A program made the position numbers and the translations under genes. Of a DNA stretch of 64,000 bases, positions 23,270 through 35,110 are shown one piece after another (positions within the stretch are counted from its first letter, which is position 1; the number at the start of each line of letters is the position of its first letter). Location of the stretch: positions 50,808,750 through 50,872,749 of the forward strand of contig CM049318.1 of NCBI GenBank assembly GCA_026874595.1. The letters are read 5' to 3'. The DNA comes from Sipunculus nudus (Eukaryota > Annelida > Sipuncula > Golfingiida > Sipunculidae). The notes below the pieces were generated by a model. The model had not been told where the DNA came from, did no database searches, and saw nothing but the letters and a program-made list of their open reading frames with translations.

Positions 23270-24010
23270 GGGTTGCGCGAAATTAATGATAAAAGTTGTA
23301 TCGGGATACGGTAATTTGCATATTGCGTTTCGCGATACAGTTATAAATATCGCCCTTTTTCGATATTTTTTTAAACGTGACTAAATTCTTTTTGTACAAA
23401 TAATGTATCTGATACAAATTAAGGCATCTAAATTAACGACAGGTTTGAATAGCCATCGTCGTGTCTCTAAACGATTACTAGGAAATGATCGTGTATAGGC
23501 CTGCTACACCATAAAATCAGAGGTCCGTCCCAGGAAATTTGCACGTCTGCTCGAAGCCTTAATCATTGATAAATGAGTGAGATCTATACAACAAGAAAAA
23601 AGAGGTGCCGAACGCGGTCATAAAATTAATATATTTATTAATGTTATCTCCTCGCATAATATGGTAACTGCACTCAGATCAAGTGTCAGGTTATCAGTGC
23701 TATCCTTTAAGAACGGCAGACTTGCAATCTTGTACACGGCTGTGATTGTACATACCACCTATACCACTGTCTTCTAAACCACAACCCAGAAATTACTTAT
23801 TCATGTAAGGCATAAAGAATACTGAGAATTTTTTTAAAGCAACGTCAACAACAAATAAGTACTTTACTAAGTACTTAAGTAAGTACTTTTGCCATATTTC
23901 GTGTTTTAAATAAGCTGATCTGCATAAACTTTTATTGCTTCCTTAGAAGTAAAATGAAAAATATTGACCAATAATAATATTAATACTTTATTCATAATAT
24001 TTAAGAAAAA
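23270..24010 (+). repeat. CGATA-rich dispersed repeat, copy 3
   Basis: Same family and orientation as 8321-8900: CGCGATACAGTTATAAATAT near 23,329, TGTCTCTAAACGATTACTAG near 23,461, TATAGGCCTGCTACACCAT near 23,493. Inverted partner of 15,590-16,400. A small frame at 23,577-23,777 is not supported as coding. Confidence 0.75.
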
Positions 24011-24680
24011 TAAAAAAAGAGAAAAATAGAAAAACAATATAAATATAAGCATTCCAATACGCTACCTTACACAGCGCTTTAACCATAGGCCAACTACCTA
24101 TATCTTAAGCGCAGTTTGTTATGACCTTGTATCCTGAATCTTTACAGTAGAGGGGAGCATTGTATTTTGGTTTAATCAGATGAGACCCTGTGCTGCAAGA
24201 CAAAACGGTTTACCAGGCCAGCGAAGAATACACGAAGCCAATGTTGTTCATTTCGTTTTGAGCCACAGCTCATCGCCCTGACGACCGCTTGAATAGGCCA
24301 TAGGCTCAGAGGGAATTGCCCCACACGATGTTTCTGGGCGGAGCCTGATGCCTGTTTGTTTGCACCACTTGGTGTTTAAGTGCATCATAAACGGTCAAAA
24401 CAGGCAGCGGGCTAATAAGTAGCTTCTTAGCTCCGCTGCCACAGGAGCGTATACGCTACCACATATCGCAATAATCTGAAGGCCAAACCCAGCCCTACTG
24501 ATGTTACAGATTAAGTAAAGAAAGTTCTTTCTCAAGAATACTAGGGCTGGGTATGACCTACAATTTTCGTTTGAGTGTAATTGCCCTATTTGCTTTAAAG
24601 CGTACGTATTATACAAAAAAGAAACATATGCAGTAAAATCTCCCTAAAAGAAACACCCGCGGGACTAGCCATATATGTCG
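24011..24680. other. Unassigned right-arm DNA
   Basis: No gene or repeat family recognised. Shadow frames at 24,395-24,616 are not supported. Confidence 0.4.
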
Positions 24681-24683
24681 TGT

Positions 24684-25080
24684 TACAGGCGCCCTTTTTA
24701 TTCTGTGACACGGGCGTAACTCGTGTTGTAGCGCCCGTGTCTGGCCGCGTGTTGCACTCTCAGTTTAATCCGTACTGGTTGAACTCTCGTTGTCATGTTA
24801 GCTTGGGGATTTCTCGCCTTGCCGAGCCGGGGCGAGCTCACTTGTGAACACTAAAATGTTGAGACATGGCATTCGTTGTTCTGGTATGTTCTTTAAACGT
24901 GTGTACTGTGTTAGATTCTTTGGAATGTTCCAGCATTGGAAGGTTCTTGGCTAGAGGTGACAAGTTATAAATAGGGGGCTGTGTTTTAGAGCCGAGAGAG
25001 AGAGAGAGGTGAGAAAATATTCAAGCGGACACAGACGTGTGTATGTCAGTGTGTGGGACCTATCCGATTATCCAGTAATT
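24684..25080 (+). mobile_element. Probable solo LTR with promoter-like core
   Basis: A relatively GC-rich island absent from the matching left-arm position. It opens TGTTACAGGCGCCC at about 24,684, contains repeated heat-shock-element-like words (GGAATGTTCCAGCATTGGAA near 24,919, then GGTTCTTGG), a clear TATA box TATAAATAG at 24,966-24,974, and a GAGAGAGAGAG tract where a leader would lie. Promoter architecture without an adjacent reading frame, and its presence in only one arm, fit a solo LTR of a Gypsy-like retrotransposon. The 3' boundary is uncertain and the TSD was not identified. Confidence 0.4.
24966..24974 (+). promoter_or_regulatory. TATA box in the probable LTR
   Basis: TATAAATAG, about 20 bases downstream of heat-shock-element-like GAA/TTC inverted words. 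Activity is inference. Confidence 0.4.
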
Positions 25081-25099
25081 TCAGGGATTCTACTATTAC

Positions 25100-26080
25100 T
25101 AACTCTATTCCAGATTTATTTTTGCATAAGTGACTGTAAATCTGTGAAGATTCCTTGATCATGTTTCGGACCAAAACTAATGGTTTATCATTGGCCCTTT
25201 CCCGAAATGTACTGAAAATTTCATGAATTTCCGTTCATGGTTGCTTGAGTTATTGTGTGAATAAACGCGCGCACACAATCATACACAAAGACACACAAAA
25301 GGGGATGAACGCATGTCCTCCTCGAAGATCTCCGAATCAAGATCAGGTGACAACGCCTTCACAGGTAGCAAATACCACCACATAGGCTAGCAGTATATGC
25401 ATATCAATATCTAGACCAGTTCCATTAAGTACATGTATATCATATTACTTCAGCAATGTTTGATGCATCGGTGATGCAACTATATACACCTATGCCAAGG
25501 ATTCAGTTGATAACTGTATATAGATATCCACCTTTCTTTGCAAACTTTCACAGCAGATGTTATAATCTGATATAAGCCTTGTTGTTGATGCCAGACTTCA
25601 GTAATGAGTCCAGAAGAACAGTATATCATCGGTCCTACAGTGCATAGGCGCAAACTCGTTTTGGCACATGGAACATTGGACAGGGAACATGTACCCCTAC
25701 TGTTCAACAGGAGGGGGGGGGGGGTCCATATATTATCCCCTACCCACATTTTGCTAATTAAATTAAGTAATTTTGTCATAAAAAGTAGGCTTTAGTTTAA
25801 AACCCTAATATATGATCACAAAAATAAGTCATGGTGTTGAAATTCCGTAATAATAAACTTCAGTATTTCAGAATTAATTATACCAAGATCACTGATAATA
25901 TGGCTTGATTAATTCATATTTACGTCATTGAGGCACGAAGCTATAATTGTTCAGCCATTATGAAATGCTCAAATTAAAAAGATAATATATATTATTAATA
26001 CATTTTGGATATTTGGTTTTAAAAAAAGGGAAAAGGTTTTTTACTTCTTGCTGGTTTTCAAATCAAGATATCCCCTTTAT
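25100..26080 (-). other. Right-arm non-coding DNA paired with 14.3-15.2 kb
   Basis: Reverse complement of the left arm. No coding content; a poly-G stretch lies at 25,711-25,725. Frames on both strands here simply read the same repeat. Confidence 0.6.
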
Positions 26081-26599
26081 AATTATTATTGTTATACAAA
26101 GTTTTATAAACAAGTTATCTATAACACGTGTGGCACACTGCATCCATTTCACATTTAACTTGTTTTTGATTAAATATGGAGTATTTTTTACCCTTGTGCT
26201 TTCATATGCCAACACTTTCACACTTAAACACTGACACTTAAACATTTGTTAAAATTGTTAAATATTTTGTTAATTGTTAAATATTTATCTCTTTGTATTA
26301 ATTTTTTCTCGAGCCACACTGAGGTGCACAAAATCAGCTCACATCGGCTAAATGAAATATATGCTGCGCATCCTAATAAACACGGCTGGCTCAGCTTGAT
26401 TTATGTTCGGCCGGCGGCGGCGCCGGGCTCTAATGTGAATGTAAACACGAATTGTTGGATATTCTGCACGAATGAGCCTGGGAGTATGAGCCGAATAAGA
26501 GAACGCCTACACAGCGGAGGCCTGCCCTCCTGAGAATATATCATCCCTGTTATTTTTATAATCAATTATTATCTTTATTATCATTATTATTATTTCTAC

Positions 26600-26605
26600 T
26601 ACTTC

Positions 26606-26654
<49 letters not shown>

Positions 26655-26655
26655 A
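26600..26655. repeat. (TTA)n microsatellite
   Basis: About 18 trinucleotide units, giving an Ile-rich frame on the minus strand that is not a gene. Confidence 0.95.
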
Positions 26656-27084
26656 CAACAATAATTTCTAATACTACAACAATTGTAATAAACATTATTA
26701 CTACTATTACGACATAACTGCAATTATCATTATTGCAATATACAAGAAGGTATGTATGTAAAATATTAAATATATTATACCCCACTGAATGGGTCTGTGT
26801 GAGGGCAGGAGTGGAGGAGAGGCGGATTCGTCCGCGTCCCCTGTTATTGCAAAATTACATCCATGCTACAGTGTCGACCGCTTGTCATTGAACTGACAAA
26901 TGATCCCCCCCCCCCAAGTATCATTATAGCTGTATAACCTTCACTCTTGTTCTGAAATGTTTTCCAACAACCAAATAAATCAACGCAACACTAAAGCCTG
27001 CCCACACCTTACACGCAGTGCTAAAGTTTTTGTTTTTAAGTCTATCTTTTTGCTTTCGAGGGTATACATTAATTCCTGTTAGTG

Positions 27085-27330
27085 TGTCAGGTGTGTGCGC
27101 TTGTTTGTTCACAACATAACTCAGGCAAACATTAACGGAAACTCATGAATTTAAGAGCATATCGGAAATGGGCCTACAAAAATCCATTAAATTATGGTGC
27201 GGAGGATAGACACGATCCGGTTTCAGAAACTGTTCAAGAAATAAATTGATAAATCTCGAGCCTCTTTTGCACAAATTAACCTGGGAACATTGGCCGATTA
27301 GTGAATGACAGAGGCTAACATAAGTAGTAT
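27085..27330 (+). repeat. Dispersed repeat, family D, copy 1
   Basis: Carries TTTGTTCACAACATAACTCA, then a word close to AACGGAAACTCATGAA, then GGAAATGGGCC. Related words occur at 15,070-15,150, 25,210-25,290 (inverted), 27,790-27,860 and 37,385-37,465. Confidence 0.65.
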
Positions 27331-27774
27331 GCAAATTTCTTTCTTTTCACGTAAATTCAAAATATAAGCATGGCTGTTTGTTTCCATTGATATTTGTTCA
27401 TATTAATTTTTCAAAAAGCAGTTGCTGAGCCAAATATATCCAACCCATTTGGCTGGGACAAATACAATTATTGATTTGTTTAATTGTCTTATTTAATTAC
27501 ATACACCTGTATTTTGATTATATTAAACTTCACAGGGTGAAAAAGTGTATACACAGAATTACCTTTTTCCCATATATAGTCTCTAATCACTCATGATAAT
27601 GAATCATTACATTTTGTTATAAAGATTTAGGTACTTTTGTATTTTTTATATCAAAATAAAAGAATTTACTGTCGTCTCTACTTGTACCATTTGATTTTCC
27701 TGCAAACTTGATTTTCCATCATCTGTATAAAAGGTATTAAGCATATCTTGCTTACCGACAGTGCTTTAGTTTTC

Positions 27775-28101
27775 GTGGTGTGTTTGTTTGTGTGTTTGCT
27801 CACAACACAGCTCAAGCATTCAAGAACAGATTCTCATGAAATTTGGTGAGATTTATATTTTGTTGTGGATCGGGTACATGATCCTGATAAAGAAAACTCT
27901 TCATTTTTTTAAACTGTAAAATCACTAAAATTACTATGACGTATTTTATATGCTATGGCATCTGGTATATGCCTTTAGACCATTCTTGTCGAGCTGATAC
28001 TGCCATGCTAGAGTGGGTCTGCACAGTCACCCTTGACCATGTTTAAGGAATGATTGACCGACCAAGGCGCTACGTTATAAATTTTCGGTTATATACTTAT
28101 A

Positions 28102-28145
<44 letters not shown>

Positions 28146-28300
28146 TATATATATATGTTCAAAATAAAAGCTCGTCCTTATTTACCCATATACAATGGAA
28201 TCTCGAGTCAAGGTCCTTAAAAATAATAGTCAATGTTAACTATAAGAGTGATTTTGCCGAATAATACATATAATTTATTTTTATTATATTCCATTGGCTT
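27775..28300 (+). repeat. Dispersed repeat, family D, copy 2 (with a (TA)n array)
   Basis: Begins with TTTGCTCACAACACAGCTCA. From about 27,945 on it is colinear with 34,170-34,500: TATGGCAT, GAGCTGATACTGCCATGCTA / GAGTTGATACTGGCATGCTA, GAATGATTG, then after a TA array (28,100-28,156) a TAAAAGCTCGTCCTTATTTA / TAAATGCTCCTCCTTATTTA segment. Same orientation in both places. Confidence 0.7.
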
Positions 28301-28399
28301 TAAACCCATGTATGCTTTCCATATTCTCATAACAATTATTCCTGAAAAATAAAAAAAAGGTTTTTTGGGGGCTTATTCAGTTGCATTAAAGTGTAATGA

Positions 28400-30340
28400 C
28401 CTGAATAACATAAAACAATTTAAGTGATGTTTTTGTGACAAGTACAACCTATTGCTTTGTGATTAGACATAGCAGTTTATGTTTCCCTATTCGCAACCTG
28501 CTTTCTTAAGAAGCAACCTGTAGTCCAGTTGAATGAGTACATTTACCCGCCACTTAAAGCAATAGAACATTGCTATATGTTATTTGAATATTATGCAAAT
28601 CTTCTGAGTCAGTGACGCTTACTAGGTGATATGCTGCAGATTCAGGGGATATAACCCTAAAGCAAAGAAATGATTTGTAAGCTACTAAACCAAGATAAAG
28701 AGAAATATTTAATTGTAAATTATAATTCGTGTTCATATGGGAAAGTTGTTTTTCCCTTCTCGTACGAAATTAAACTTATGGCTTTTGACCTTCATTTGTC
28801 TCATTTTAACTCTCCAGGTGTCACATACAATAGTAAAATAAAATATGATATTTATATGAAAAGGTAACCTTGTAACTCGAAAATCGTTGCCCCTTACCGG
28901 TGCCCTAGGAAAAAGGCTGTCCAATTGACGGACTGGGTAGCCTTTGGTTTAACGTGGTAAAGTTAAGATGTTGTGATTTTTAATAGCGCACTCGTCGTTT
29001 TGGCAATCAGGTACACAACAAACACAAGGCTGTTGCTGACCAACAATTAATATATTAAAAGAAAATTACAGAACACAGTTCTACCTATGAGACCAGGTTC
29101 ACAAACTCAAAACGTGATACTGTCTTTTTTTATCGTACACAAAGTCCATGTATCCTCTCAGGTATGAACAGACACCAGACGCTCAATATCCGTCCTGGGC
29201 TTGTAACACTGCTAGTAAAGTAACTACGGAAGGTTGGCCTCTAACCGGTACTCAAGGCCCTTGAGCTAGAAATCCGTCTGCACGGGAAGCACGGCGGATC
29301 GGCCCTGGCTGGACTGGACATGGTTTGCTGCACTTCTGGACACCAGCTGCGACAGCACGGGAAGGACGAAGCTTCAGCCCCTGCTGGACTGGACTGGATG
29401 GCTCTACTTCTTGTCACCGAAGCTTGAATCCGTACTCTGCATATGCGACCCTTTTAAATAACTGCTACCCTGCAGGCTCATCAATATTCACAATTCCCAT
29501 ACAATGCTGTCGGTACTATGCCAACCGCCAGAGCGTGCGACATTACCATGGCAAAACTCAACACGACATAGGGCAGCTTGTCCAATGAAACAATGACCAC
29601 GTCCGACGAACAGGCTCTTCTTTCAACAAATACAAAGATACAGCTCAAACCAAGAAAAAAATATCCTAAAATCAAATCAAAGAGGATAAACGTGCGGAAG
29701 ACACGGTCAAATCCACTTCGTAACATGCATGGTGGTTAATTGTAAAATATAACACCATTACATACACTTCAATTTTAAAAATCAGGTGGGAAGAATTCAG
29801 ATTTGTAAATTTGCCTCCCAAGGCTCTGAACATTAATTGTGTGCACAATTGTAGTAAGAAAGGCAAAACATTGCAAATAAATTTTTTGATTGAAACTTCT
29901 ATCATGTTTCCATGTTTTCTTTTGGTAGTGTTGATACAAGCATTTCTATACTCGCAGGAAAGTATTCCTGAGAGATATACAATTTCACTTATGTCTTAGC
30001 TTTTTTACCATTTGACCTTTGATGACCTAATTATTATCTCAATTTGAATATTGATAATTTTAATGTAAAGAAGACTTTATTATCGCAATTTGTATAATGA
30101 TAATTATAATGCATAGAGGACTTAAATACAGAGGTCCTTTATTGTATTGCTATCAGATCTAAAGATAATCAGTTTACGTTTCCCCTACCTCTAAACTGCG
30201 TTCTCTTTAAAAACAATGGGCGTGACTTTCTGAGCGCAATTTTCTGAGTATTTTCTTTGTAATGTGAAATGATCTACTTCAAGAAAATGAGGTGTAATTT
30301 CAGGGACATAAATACACACGGGAACCACAACATCCAATCG
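28400..30340 (-). other. Right-arm DNA paired with 9.86-11.34 kb
   Basis: Reverse complement of the left arm. Includes the GTGATTAGACATAGCAGTTT stretch at 28,460 (left partner at 11,280) and the right copy of the shared open frame. A 65-codon frame at 28,670-28,867 on + is not supported as coding. Confidence 0.6.
29481..29726 (-). other. Open frame conserved in both arms (right copy)
   Basis: Minus-strand frame of 81 codons from ATG at 29,726. Shares with the left-arm frame a MLR start, a hydrophobic segment at residues 12-29, SSDVVIVSLD, FAMVMSHALAVG and a NCEY end. Function unknown. Confidence 0.3.
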
Positions 30341-31240
30341 ATCTTTTTTTTTATTTTTATAATTGCCTCAGATAATTTATGTGATATTTCATCATAGGCG
30401 ATGTTTAAATGTCAAACAAACAAACAAACAAACAAACAAATAAAACAATTACAAATACGTATACATAGCTGAAGGTACATGATGATACATATTTTGTTTT
30501 TCATGATCAGGCCTCACAAGTTTTACTCATATTTTTCATTTCAACCAAATTTGAAGTAATGTACATTCAGAATTCGATTTACATAATGCTATTTACATGG
30601 TGTTTGTTGTTAACAGGTTTGTAAATAACCTTTAATATTGATTATTCGATAAAATCTGATAAAAGCCATTTTCTGTTGATTCAGAAGAAATTAGATGAAG
30701 CTCATTCCTCTAAGCATTTCAAACAAAATCTTGGCACTCTTTAAGTAACACAATTGTCGCATAAGGTCCTCTTTTACAGTTCAATTTTTATCTAAAATTC
30801 AAAATTGTGATAGTGGCAGATCCTTCTGAACATTAAATGCGTTTAATCTACAATACTCTCTTTTTTCTCTTTTTTTTCCTCCGTTTTTTATACTTTCCTG
30901 TAATGGTTGCATAATTTACTTTCAGTCTCAGCCCTCCAAATAAAGTCAAGACACAGTGAAGTATTTTTAAATTCTTTAGAGTAGGTTTAGGTGGTACTAA
31001 CATATCAGTTACAAACATCAGTTTTGTAATTACCAATGAGCGTACCATGTAATAGATTGTTAGATTCAGCCTTTCCGCATGTTAAATATGGTTGATATGT
31101 TGTGTTCAACCCTTTTGGGATTGTTTTTGTTCATCTCATTATCACTGTATGAAACATAAATCCCAGATATTTTTTTATGGTTGACACTGTAAGGATAATC
31201 AACTTAAGATTAAAATGCTCCATTACCTTATCTTTTATTA
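30340..31240 (-). other. Right-arm non-coding DNA paired with 8.9-9.5 kb
   Basis: Contains ATCCTTCTGAACATTAAATG at 30,822 (left partner near 9010, reverse complement) and a CAAACAAACAAA tract at 30,414-30,440. No gene. Confidence 0.6.
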
Positions 31241-32045
31241 GGGCTAGGTATCGCCTACCAGTTTCGTATTGCAATATATACTGCTATATGTGGAGAGCTT
31301 ACTGCAATACGTATTGCGATATTTTTATTGTTATAAGTTCATAGGAATTGAGTGTATTCTTCGATCTTATATATAAATTATTAATTCTATTATTGGTCAT
31401 TCTTTATCATGTTAATATAAGGAAGCAAAAATGTATAAGCAAATCAGTTTATTTAAAACACGTAATATGGAAATATTACATTATAACGTACTTTGTAAAG
31501 TATTAACTTTTTATTGACAGTGCTAAAAAACCTTTAAAATCAAAGTTTTCTTGATGCCTTATATGTGTAAATAACTGCTGGACCTTGGTTTAGCACAGAG
31601 AGGTAAAGAGGGTTTGTACAATCACAACCGTTAACCACATTGCAAGGCTACCGTTCTTTAACATAAGTTCTGATAACTTGACACTTGATCTGAATGCAGT
31701 AACCATAAGATGTGAGAAGATAATATTATTGCATGATTAAGTAATAAGATCGTGTTCACTAACTCTTTTTTTCTTTTTAAATAGAGATATCACTCCCATA
31801 CCAATAAGTCATCGAGGTGACATGCAATTATCCTGGGACGGATCTTTAACTTATGATGTATCAGGCCATTACTTGAACATTTCCTATTTAACGTTTAAAG
31901 ACACGATGGCGGCATTCACTTTAAACCTGTCGTTAATTGAGATGCCAATTGTTTTTCAAAATATGAATAAATATCAATATTGGAAAACAGTATAGCGATA
32001 TGCAATATGCAAATTACCGATAATATCGCTCAGCCCTTTCCTTTA
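31240..32045 (-). repeat. CGATA-rich dispersed repeat, copy 4 (inverted)
   Basis: Reverse complement of 8321-8900. Contains GCAAGGCTACCGTTCTTTAA near 31,640, ATCAGGCCATTACTTGAACA near 31,860 and ends with CGATAATATCGCTCAGCCC at about 32,020-32,038. Confidence 0.75.
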
Positions 32046-32099
32046 TTGTCCCAATACAAGATGCCTCTGACTGTGTGTGATTCATTATTAGTGACGAAT

Positions 32100-33480
32100 A
32101 ATGTTCAATAAAATATTAAATAATATTTATATTAAAAAAAAATCAAAGGTTAGGTCCTTGGATTGTTGATGGCATTGTTTTTTTAATGAGGACGAAGGTA
32201 TCCATACGGAAAGAATGTTATATGGTTAAAAAAAACTTAAACACTTTTTCTCTCTGTTGCATCCACTGAGCCTTTGACCTGATGATAACTCCTCGTGTGA
32301 TATATAAACAATTATGTCCCGGCCTCATATTATCTGTACATTTGTTTTCATAATAAGTTTTGACATTTCGAACTTGCTGGGTTTCATGGTTTGGTGTAAA
32401 TATTTTATACCCATACAATATAACGAATTAATTTCACATTCCACAATGATATATCTCCCAAAAAGATATATAGATTATATTAATATATCTAAAGTTCCAC
32501 ATTCTTCAATTGGTTTAAATATACAACAAGACTGCATTCCCACGTGAAAAATTCATAACGCCTCGCCACTGATTAGATCATACATTCTCTTCCTGTTTTG
32601 TAGATTTATATTCTCTTTATATAGTTTCTGTTTTCCCTGAAATTTAATTAAAGTAATTGAAAAATTATCTGTAAAAAAATACTTGTATGAAATTTTTGAA
32701 TCAGTAGTGTAGTTATTACGTTGAAATTTCTGATTAATCCCATCTTGTCTCATAATCCATACTGTAAAGTTAATCTAACGGGCATTCAAATCAATAATCA
32801 CAATAACAAAACACAATATACACTAGTATAAAAAACATCTGGTCATTTTCCTCGCCTGACGTTATGTTATTTCATATATTAACCATTTCAAGCAGCAATT
32901 AGCTGTACCAAAAGTTGTCCGAAAATGATCTATTTATTCCCTCTTCTTAAATCTTTTATGAAAACCTTCCCATCACAAGTCAATGCCTCTTTGATTCTGT
33001 GATCATTTCTTATTATATTGATCAGTTCATGAAGTACTATACACAAATCATCGACTATAACTACTTTTGATCCTTTGAACTTTCTCCTTTCCTTCGTTAC
33101 CTTTCTATAACATCTAGTCACAGAAATTAAACAGTAATTGCCCGGGACCCCTTTCCAGGATCACCATTATTTCCAGTATATTTACCAAACCGTAGTGCAG
33201 AATGAATATCTTTTCTTTTAATGTCAACCTGATATCCACTTGAAAACTGTCTTGCAGTTTTCTTCTCCAACACCATCTTAGCCAATCTCTCCAATACAAA
33301 CAAAAATCCTAATATTTGTTTTTTTTTCTGGATTACTGTTCAGTTTTATCTGACCTCCTCTGAGCCCGTCTCGATTCTGTGAAGCACATGTTTGTCTCCT
33401 TTTGTAACTGAAGAACTTTATCTGATATTTTTCTTCATTTCACTTTTCAAACCTACATTATCACTTTCTAGTGTCATCAC
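32100..33480 (-). pseudogene. Decayed LINE (ORF1 and endonuclease fragments), right-arm copy
   Basis: On the minus strand, 33,299-33,114 carries DIKRKDIHSALRFGKY-like wording (one frame change) and 33,121-32,930 carries RRKFKGSKVVIVDDL followed by ELINIIRNDHRIKEALTCDG and KVFIKDL. This resembles the C-terminal part of L1/Tx1-type LINE ORF1 proteins (a DGKIF(I/V)K signature). Further downstream, 32,753-32,550 (KLYKENINLQNRKRMYDLIS) and 32,430-32,220 match the left-arm LINE endonuclease region. The RT blocks in the left copy are absent here. Numerous stops show it is dead. Confidence 0.65.
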
Positions 33481-33489
33481 TTTTTCTAA

Positions 33490-34120
33490 TAACTGAACTG
33501 TTTTCTCAAATCTTTTGTGATTGGTCCCTCCGACTCATTCACCTTTTCTCATTATGTGTCTGTCGTATGTGCCATTTTTTTTCAACTGATTTTTATTCAT
33601 CTTACATGACAAATGAATCTCTTAAATATATGCGGGTTATCAGAAGAGGAAGAGGAAGAGCTTGATCACACAGATAACACATGCGTTTGAGCTACACAGT
33701 TTTTATAACAACTTCAAAATAAATTAGATTTTTTTAAGACTCTGGAAGGCCTGGTTACAAAACCACTCCAGAACAAACAAAATATCAGCATTACATATGA
33801 AATCATATTTCCATACATTTAAAAATGCCAGGCAGTGGAGTTTGAAATAACAAACACATTATATTTGTATTTTCAAACGCACTGACAATAGACCTGGCTC
33901 AGGAGGGACCTTGTTCAGACGGGTTCACTGACCACACATAAAAAGGCTCATCCCGGAACTAACTGTTATGCAATAGCTCTTGTCCGGTTTCCAACTAATG
34001 AGTTGATGAACCTTAAATGAGTTACATCACATTTTTTACTCTTTTAATAAGGTAAGACATAGTTCCCTTTTCGTAGTCATTTAAAAACCCCTGTCCTGGA
34101 TTTAAAAAGAAACAAATCTG
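33490..34120. other. Unassigned intergenic DNA
   Basis: No gene recognised; beyond the clear edge of the inverted duplication. Confidence 0.4.
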
Positions 34121-34129
34121 CCACCTTTC

Positions 34130-34500
34130 TGATACCTACATTCAAAATTGGCCATCTGGACCATTGATATATATGTGTTATGGCATTTAGTAATATGGTG
34201 TCAGCTGAGCGTCTGGGTCTATGGACCACTATTTTCGAGTTGATACTGGCATGCTAGAGTGGGAATAAACATTACCTCAGACGCTGCTTACAGAATGATT
34301 GCCCAACAAGGGGCCATCTTGTAAATTATCAGTTCATTCATTTAAACTTCACATTCAATACACTAAACATTTTAAAAATAAATGCTCCTCCTTATTTACA
34401 CATATCCAATAGAAATAACTGAAATTTCTGGATTCACGGCCCTTTTAAAACAATAGCTAACGTTATTATAAAAGTGGTTTTGCCAAATAAGCCCTTTGGT
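34130..34500 (+). repeat. Dispersed repeat, family D, copy 3
   Basis: Direct copy of 27,930-28,300 without the TA array; see that entry for shared words. Ends with AAAGTGGTTTTGCCAAATAA against GAGTGATTTTGCCGAATAAT. Confidence 0.7.
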
Positions 34501-34719
34501 ACTAATATTCATTAATGTATTAACCGATGGTAAATTACTTACTTCAGTTCACAAATTAATATATTACATTACAAAATTATACACTTTTAATGCAAAGACT
34601 CATCACGGCATTAGTGCAAAAAAAAAAACTTCTGCAACTGCAACTCTCATATAAAAAATAACATTATGCTAATAATTAGTGCAATAAGGAACGTTATTAC
34701 ATTAGGGGTCATGCGCAAC

Positions 34720-35110
34720 AATTTGTTTAAACGCCTTTAAGGGGCGAATTCTGACCCTTATTATCTAAAGGTAACCCCTTGATGCTTTCATAAAAAAAGC
34801 CAGGAAACGTTAATATAACCACACACTGGCTGCTTGTTTTGTTTATATCAGTGTGTTTATAATATGCCAAAATATCAAAACGCATTCAACAAGAGGGAGT
34901 CTTGTTTGACAGCACTGCTGGTTTACAAACACGTTAATGTTGATGAAGTTCATACGTCTTTTACGGAAGCGGTTTAAGAACTTTTCATAACAAAAAAATA
35001 CCCTTAAATCAATAATATATACACAGGGGAAGCCAGAAGTTCATAAATTCTATTTCAAAAGGCAGGAGATGAATGGGCAGCTTTAATGTAAAACGATTAT
35101 AACAGCGTCA
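34720..35110 (+). repeat. Dispersed repeat, family E, copy 1
   Basis: Shared order: CCCCTTGATGCTTTCATAAA, GCCAGGAAACGTTAATAT, GGCTGCTTGTTTTGTTTATA, an AACAAGTTCATAC-type word, ACACAGGGGAAGCCAGAA, CAAAAGGCAGG, CAGCTTTAA. The same order occurs at 37,900-38,340, 56,330-56,830 and 62,450-62,780, all in + orientation. Non-coding. Confidence 0.75.

Larger units (their letters stand above)
26081..28400. other. Right-arm-specific block (no left-arm partner)
   Basis: The left arm jumps from the partner of 28,400 to the partner of 26,080 across its LINE insertion, so this 2.3 kb is unique to the right arm. It contains a high-complexity stretch at about 26,310-26,540, a (TTA)n array, and two copies of a dispersed family (27,085-27,330 and 27,775-28,300). 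Confidence 0.6.
20400..33085 (-). repeat. Right arm of giant inverted duplication
   Basis: Reverse-complement partner of 6480-19,330; anchors are listed under the left arm. Relative to the left arm it has a duplicated segment (22,050-23,060), a probable solo LTR (24,680-25,080), and an arm-specific block at 26,080-28,400. It lacks the L1-like LINE and the 280-bp satellite. Confidence 0.85.

Noticed and set aside
26507-26785. 92-codon Ile-rich minus-strand frame
   Set aside because: Translation of a (TTA)n/(AAT)n microsatellite.
6480-33085. Interpretation of the inverted duplication as a simple assembly artefact
   Set aside because: Arms differ by many substitutions, indels and independent insertions, which an artefact joining the same sequence twice would not show. 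Long-read confirmation would still be needed.
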